The notes below the pieces were generated by a model, which saw only the letters and a list, made by a program, of their open reading frames with translations, was not told the DNA's origin and did no database searches. From DAHUYF01 sp035623985 (GTDB lineage Bacteria; Pseudomonadota; Alphaproteobacteria; ATCC43930; CGMCC-115725): DNA of 64,000 nt. This document shows positions 61,247-64,000 of this stretch, one piece after another; positions within the stretch are counted from its first letter, which is position 1; each line of letters opens with the position of its first letter. The translations under genes were made by a program, and so were the position numbers. The stretch spans positions 186,001 to 250,000 of the forward strand of contig DASPSJ010000060.1 of NCBI GenBank assembly GCA_035623985.1, read 5' to 3'.

Positions 61247-61978
61247 ATGCAGCAAATGGATCGGCGGGTGTTTCTCGGCGCGGTGATCGCCACCGCGGCG
61301 TTCGGCACGGGCGGGCGGGCACGGGCGGCGGGCAAGATCACGCCCGGCGCGCGCGACGTGCTCATCATCATCGACGTGCAGAACTGCTTCGTCCCCGGCG
61401 GCTCGCTCGCGGTCAAGGATGGCGACCAGATCGTGCCGCTGATCAACCGCATCGCCAGGAGCTTTCCGCATGTGGTGATGACGCAGGATTGGCACACCCC
61501 GCACCACGTCTCGTTCGCCTCCTCGCATCCCGGGAAGAAGCCGTTCGAGACGACCGAGCTGCCCTATGGCACGCAGGTGCTGTGGCCCGACCATTGCGTG
61601 CAAGGGACGCCGGGCGCCGAGCTCGTCAAGGGCCTCGAGGTTCCCCACGCCGAGCTGGTGCTTCGCAAGGGATATCGCGACACGGTCGACAGCTACTCCG
61701 CCTTCAACGAGGCCGACGGCAAGCCGACGGGGCTCGCCGCCTATTTGCACGAGCGCGGCCTGAAGCGCGTCTTCCTCGTCGGCCTCGCCACGGATTTCTG
61801 CGTCGCCTGGAGCGCCGTGGACGCGCGCAAGCACGGCTTCGATACCTACGTCATCGAGGACGCCTGCCGCGGCATCGACGCCAACGGCTCGCTCGCCAAG
61901 GCCTGGGACGACATGAGCAAAGCCGGCGTCCACCGCATCCAATCGGCGGACCTGGCGATCGCGAACGGGCGAGCCTGA
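61247..61978 (+). CDS. pncA: Nicotinamidase/pyrazinamidase-like cysteine hydrolase with Tat signal
   Basis: The 243-residue protein matches PncA: nucleophile region 'VGLATDFCVAWSAVDARKHG', acid 'LIIIDVQNCFVPGGSLAV', lysine in 'VLRKGYRDTVDSYSAF' and metal ligands in 'TQDWHTPHHVSFA'. It hydrolyses nicotinamide to nicotinic acid. The N-terminus is unusual: 'MDRRVFLGAVIATAAFG' has the twin-arginine and hydrophobic run of a Tat signal, so the enzyme may act outside the cytoplasm on external nicotinamide. The ATG at 61247 has AGGGAGAGG upstream; MDRR at 61256 is an alternative start. Confidence 0.87.
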   Translation: MQQMDRRVFLGAVIATAAFGTGGRARAAGKITPGARDVLIIIDVQNCFVPGGSLAVKDGDQIVPLINRIARSFPHVVMTQDWHTPHHVSFASSHPGKKPFETTELPYGTQVLWPDHCVQGTPGAELVKGLEVPHAELVLRKGYRDTVDSYSAFNEADGKPTGLAAYLHERGLKRVFLVGLATDFCVAWSAVDARKHGFDTYVIEDACRGIDANGSLAKAWDDMSKAGVHRIQSADLAIANGRA

Positions 61979-62104
61979 CGGCACCGAGACGCCGCACTCT
62001 CGGGCGCGGCGGTGGCGGGGCGCCGGGCCGCGGCATTCCTCGACGCGACCGCGGAAGGCTTGGCGCGTTCATGACACTAGTACCAGCTATCGCAAATCCG
62101 TGAC

Positions 62105-62200
62105 TCACCCCACCTCACCCTCCCGCTACGCGGGTCCCTCCCTCTCCGCCCCAGGGGGCGGAGAGGGTTGGGGTGAGGTGGGGGCGACGATCTCGCGCGC
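62105..62200 (-). repeat. 96-base dispersed palindromic repeat, copy 2 (inverted)
   Basis: This is the reverse-orientation copy of the element at 30630-30725, with the same outer arms and inner hairpins and only a few differences in the loops and at the edge. It occupies the 372-base gap 61979-62350 between the nicotinamidase gene and the membrane-protein gene; I see no other feature in that gap apart from AT-rich bases near 62290-62330 that may hold a promoter. Confidence 0.85.
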
Positions 62201-62362
62201 TGTCTCAGACATTTTTGATTCCAGACACTAGGCGGTCGCCACCCCTGTCCGCGCGACGGCGCGCGGCCGCAGGAGCGGCGCCGAGGCCGATCAAGACTTT
62301 AAATTCAACCTTTCAAGCGTTATCATGCGCGGCTGTGTCGTATCCGGCATGTGGAACAAGAC

Positions 62363-63391
62363 ATGGTCGAAAAAGTCGAACATGCTGCCGCTTCCGACAA
62401 ACTCGAGGGCCTCTCCGAGACCTTCCTGGGCGACGTCTTTCGCTTCTACGGCGTCAAAGCCTCCTCGCTCATCGTCCTCTCGGGAATGGTGGTTTCCGGG
62501 TTCGGGCTCAAGGACACGATAAACCCCGCGATCTGGCTGACCGCCGCGGTTTGCGCCATGCTCATCTCCTACAGCCTGCGCCACTATGTGAGCAGCCGAT
62601 ATGCCCTGGTGCTGCTGTTTTCCGCCCTGATCTTCCTCGCGGTCGCCGGCTTCATCATCTTCGTCGGCGTCCGCCCGCTCTTCCCCGCGGCGCTGGTCAC
62701 CGCGCCGCTCTTCGATCAAGCCTGCGCGTTTGCCGCCTTCCTGTTCGTCGCGACGCTGTTCTGCGTGAATTTCATCTCGTACAACAGGATGCTCGACGCG
62801 ATACCGGCGGATCAGCCGCCGCTGGTCGGTCAAGCGCTGAGGCAGTTCATTTTCAAGAATCCCTTCTATTACGAATCGATGGAATACGACGTCGAGCTGA
62901 TTCCGGCCGACGCGAACACCGTGCAGAAGGTTTTTTCCGTCAAGCTGGTGGTGAGGAACCGCACCTCGGAAAATCGCAACTTCATCAGCCGCTATCATAC
63001 GCCGCCGGGCACGTTCGAATTGCTGTCCGCCAAGGTCGACGGGAAACTAAAGGATCCGAACGATCGCCGCATCTATTCCAAGGACGGGGTGCTGCTGAAC
63101 GACGAGGTGCCGGCGCGCGGATCGATCACGATCGAGGTAAAGATGTCGGAGCAAATCCCCCGCGAGGGCAACGACATCTTCACGGCTTACGATTGCTTTG
63201 CCGAACAATTCCGCTTTAGCGTCACGAACCATGCCGAGGCCGATTTGGTCGCCTGGATCGAGCCGTTGCACGGTCAGGGAACTTCGGCCGTCCGGGAAGG
63301 CAAGACGGCAAGCTGGAGCAGCAACATCGCCGTCCTGCCCTATCAAGGCGTCCGTTTGCACTGGATAAGGAGAGAGGGAAATGGAACCTAG
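62363..63391 (+). CDS. Membrane protein of unknown function, first gene of the RiPP-like locus
   Basis: The 342-residue protein has four membrane spans in its first 150 residues ('ASSLIVLSGMVVSGFGLKDT', 'AIWLTAAVCAMLISYSL', 'YALVLLFSALIFLAVAGFII' and 'ACAFAAFLFVATLFCVNFIS'). A hydrophilic, beta-rich C-terminal half follows ('TVQKVFSVKLVVRNRTSENR', 'ARGSITIEVKMSEQIP'). No family is recognised. The start is uncertain: GTG at 62351 or ATG at 62363. The last 11 bases overlap the start of the peptide gene, so the two are co-translated; the protein may export, anchor or protect the cell from the mature product. Confidence 0.7.
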   Translation: MVEKVEHAAASDKLEGLSETFLGDVFRFYGVKASSLIVLSGMVVSGFGLKDTINPAIWLTAAVCAMLISYSLRHYVSSRYALVLLFSALIFLAVAGFIIFVGVRPLFPAALVTAPLFDQACAFAAFLFVATLFCVNFISYNRMLDAIPADQPPLVGQALRQFIFKNPFYYESMEYDVELIPADANTVQKVFSVKLVVRNRTSENRNFISRYHTPPGTFELLSAKVDGKLKDPNDRRIYSKDGVLLNDEVPARGSITIEVKMSEQIPREGNDIFTAYDCFAEQFRFSVTNHAEADLVAWIEPLHGQGTSAVREGKTASWSSNIAVLPYQGVRLHWIRREGNGT

Positions 63392-63557
63392 CCAGGAGAA
63401 GCTTGTCCGCCAATACGTCGACCGCATCCGCAGGCGAATGGCGGAAGCGGGCGGGCAAAAGGCGCCGCCGGCCGGCCGGGGCGCCGCGTCCAAGGACGAT
63501 CAACGCAACCCCGGCGTGGCGGCGAATTGCGGCGCCTGCGACATGGACCCCAAATAG
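63381..63557 (+). CDS. Putative RiPP precursor peptide, 58 residues
   Basis: The short gene encodes a charged helical leader-like part 'LVRQYVDRIRRRMAEAGG', a linker rich in Pro, Gly, Ala and Lys, and the C-terminal end 'GVAANCGACDMDPK'. The only two cysteines are in that tail, spaced C-G-A-C with an aspartate directly after. A very good AAGGAGAGAGGG ribosome site ends 3 bases before the ATG. It overlaps the membrane-protein gene by 11 bases and is followed after 12 bases by a radical SAM gene. Size, layout and neighbours fit a RiPP precursor with the core in the tail. The exact family is unknown. Confidence 0.7.
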   Translation: MEPSQEKLVRQYVDRIRRRMAEAGGQKAPPAGRGAASKDDQRNPGVAANCGACDMDPK

Positions 63558-63569
63558 GCGGCAGGTCCA

Positions 63570-64000
63570 ATGCCGGAGGACGCTCGCAAGAGCTTCACTC
63601 TCTGGGTCGAGATAACCGAAGCATGCCAGTACAAGTGCCGCTTCTGCTATAACGAGTGGCGCTCGTCTCCCGCGCGTCTTCATCGGTCGATGTCCCTCGC
63701 GGTCGTCCCCGAAGTCGCGGCGCTGGCGCGGCGATTGTCCGAAGAGTTCGAGGTCAGCGTCGTCCTGGCCGGCGGCGACGCGAGCGCGCATCCGCACTTC
63801 GTCGACATCGCGACGACGCTTGCGGCCTCCGCGCCCGTCGTGATCGTCACGCACGGCGCCGACATCGCCCCCGCCATGGCGGATCGCTTCGCCGCGCTGG
63901 GCAACGTCGCGCTGCAATTCTCGGTGCCGTCGCATGACGAAGAGCGCTATCGGTTCCTCACCGGCGGCGGGCGGCTGGACCGCGTCATTGAAGGGGCGCT
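63570..64000 (+). CDS. Radical SAM enzyme, 5' part only (cut by window end)
   Basis: The open frame runs from the ATG at 63570 to the last base without a stop: 143 complete codons. The [4Fe-4S]/SAM motif is 'EACQYKCRFCYNEWR' with Cys19, Cys23 and Cys26 (C-x3-C-x2-C). It is followed by 'VSVVLAGGDASAHPHFVDIA', which stands at the place of the G-G-E motif that contacts SAM, and 'PVVIVTHGADIAPAMADRF' as the next strand and helix. The barrel continues outside the window, so auxiliary clusters (SPASM or Twitch) cannot be judged. The position after a short Cys-containing peptide gene suggests a peptide-modifying enzyme. Confidence 0.88.
   Translation, partial: MPEDARKSFTLWVEITEACQYKCRFCYNEWRSSPARLHRSMSLAVVPEVAALARRLSEEFEVSVVLAGGDASAHPHFVDIATTLAASAPVVIVTHGADIAPAMADRFAALGNVALQFSVPSHDEERYRFLTGGGRLDRVIEGA

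Overview
The window is chromosomal DNA of high G+C content (by eye close to 70% over most of its length). It most likely comes from an alphaproteobacterium. The best evidence is gene order: tsaE-amgK-murU-addB-addA in one run; a divL-like kinase beside ahcY; and a nitrogen-type PTS block (enzyme I, HPr, mannose-type EIIA, rapZ, short hprK) followed by the chvG/chvI two-component pair and pckA. I cannot name the genus. Coding density is high, and many neighbouring genes overlap by 4 bases (ATGA or GTGA), as in translationally coupled operons.

Layout. 1-0.5 kb: the 3' end of a tannase/feruloyl esterase gene. 0.6-9.3 kb: a minus-strand operon for t6A tRNA modification (tsaE), peptidoglycan-sugar recycling (amgK, murU) and double-strand-break repair (addB, addA). 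9.3-14 kb: an unrecognised lipoprotein, a thioesterase, a Gfo/Idh oxidoreductase, a ferredoxin/flavodoxin-NADP reductase and a MAPEG protein. 14-20 kb: a four-gene 2-oxoacid oxidoreductase operon with a periplasmic binding protein joined to its end, next to two FNR-type boxes. 20-25.4 kb: a small unknown gene, a DUF1614 membrane protein, a Rieske oxygenase, and an arginine/ornithine module (amidinohydrolase, rocD, divergent Lrp regulator). 25.4-28.0 kb: an island of clearly lower G+C carrying a histidine phosphatase, a nucleotidyltransferase and a possibly frameshifted third gene. 28-33.5 kb: a patatin-like protein and a UPF0182 membrane protein.

33.7-49 kb is the conserved regulatory core: a DivL-type kinase with tyrosine at the phosphoacceptor position, ahcY, the PTS phosphorelay with RapZ and HprK, ChvG/ChvI, an AraC regulator divergent from an MFS transporter, a HugZ-like protein and pckA. 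Together these genes link PEP/carbon status and envelope stress to central metabolism. 49-59.9 kb holds a Tat-exported solute-binding protein, an orphan HigA-type antitoxin, an epoxide hydrolase, an atypical Nramp transporter, polA, a zinc-finger protein, an ABC ATPase, a lipoprotein hydrolase, an FNR box before a 30-residue membrane peptide, and mepA. A tRNA-Arg(CCG) gene at 60.0 kb is followed by two small membrane proteins of lower G+C and a Tat-exported nicotinamidase.

The right edge holds the most interesting unit. A membrane protein gene overlaps a 58-codon gene whose peptide ends in a Cys-Gly-Ala-Cys-Asp motif. Directly after it comes a radical SAM enzyme with the CX3CX2C motif, cut off by the window end. 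This looks like a ribosomally made, post-translationally modified peptide (RiPP) locus, and I recognise no named family for the precursor.
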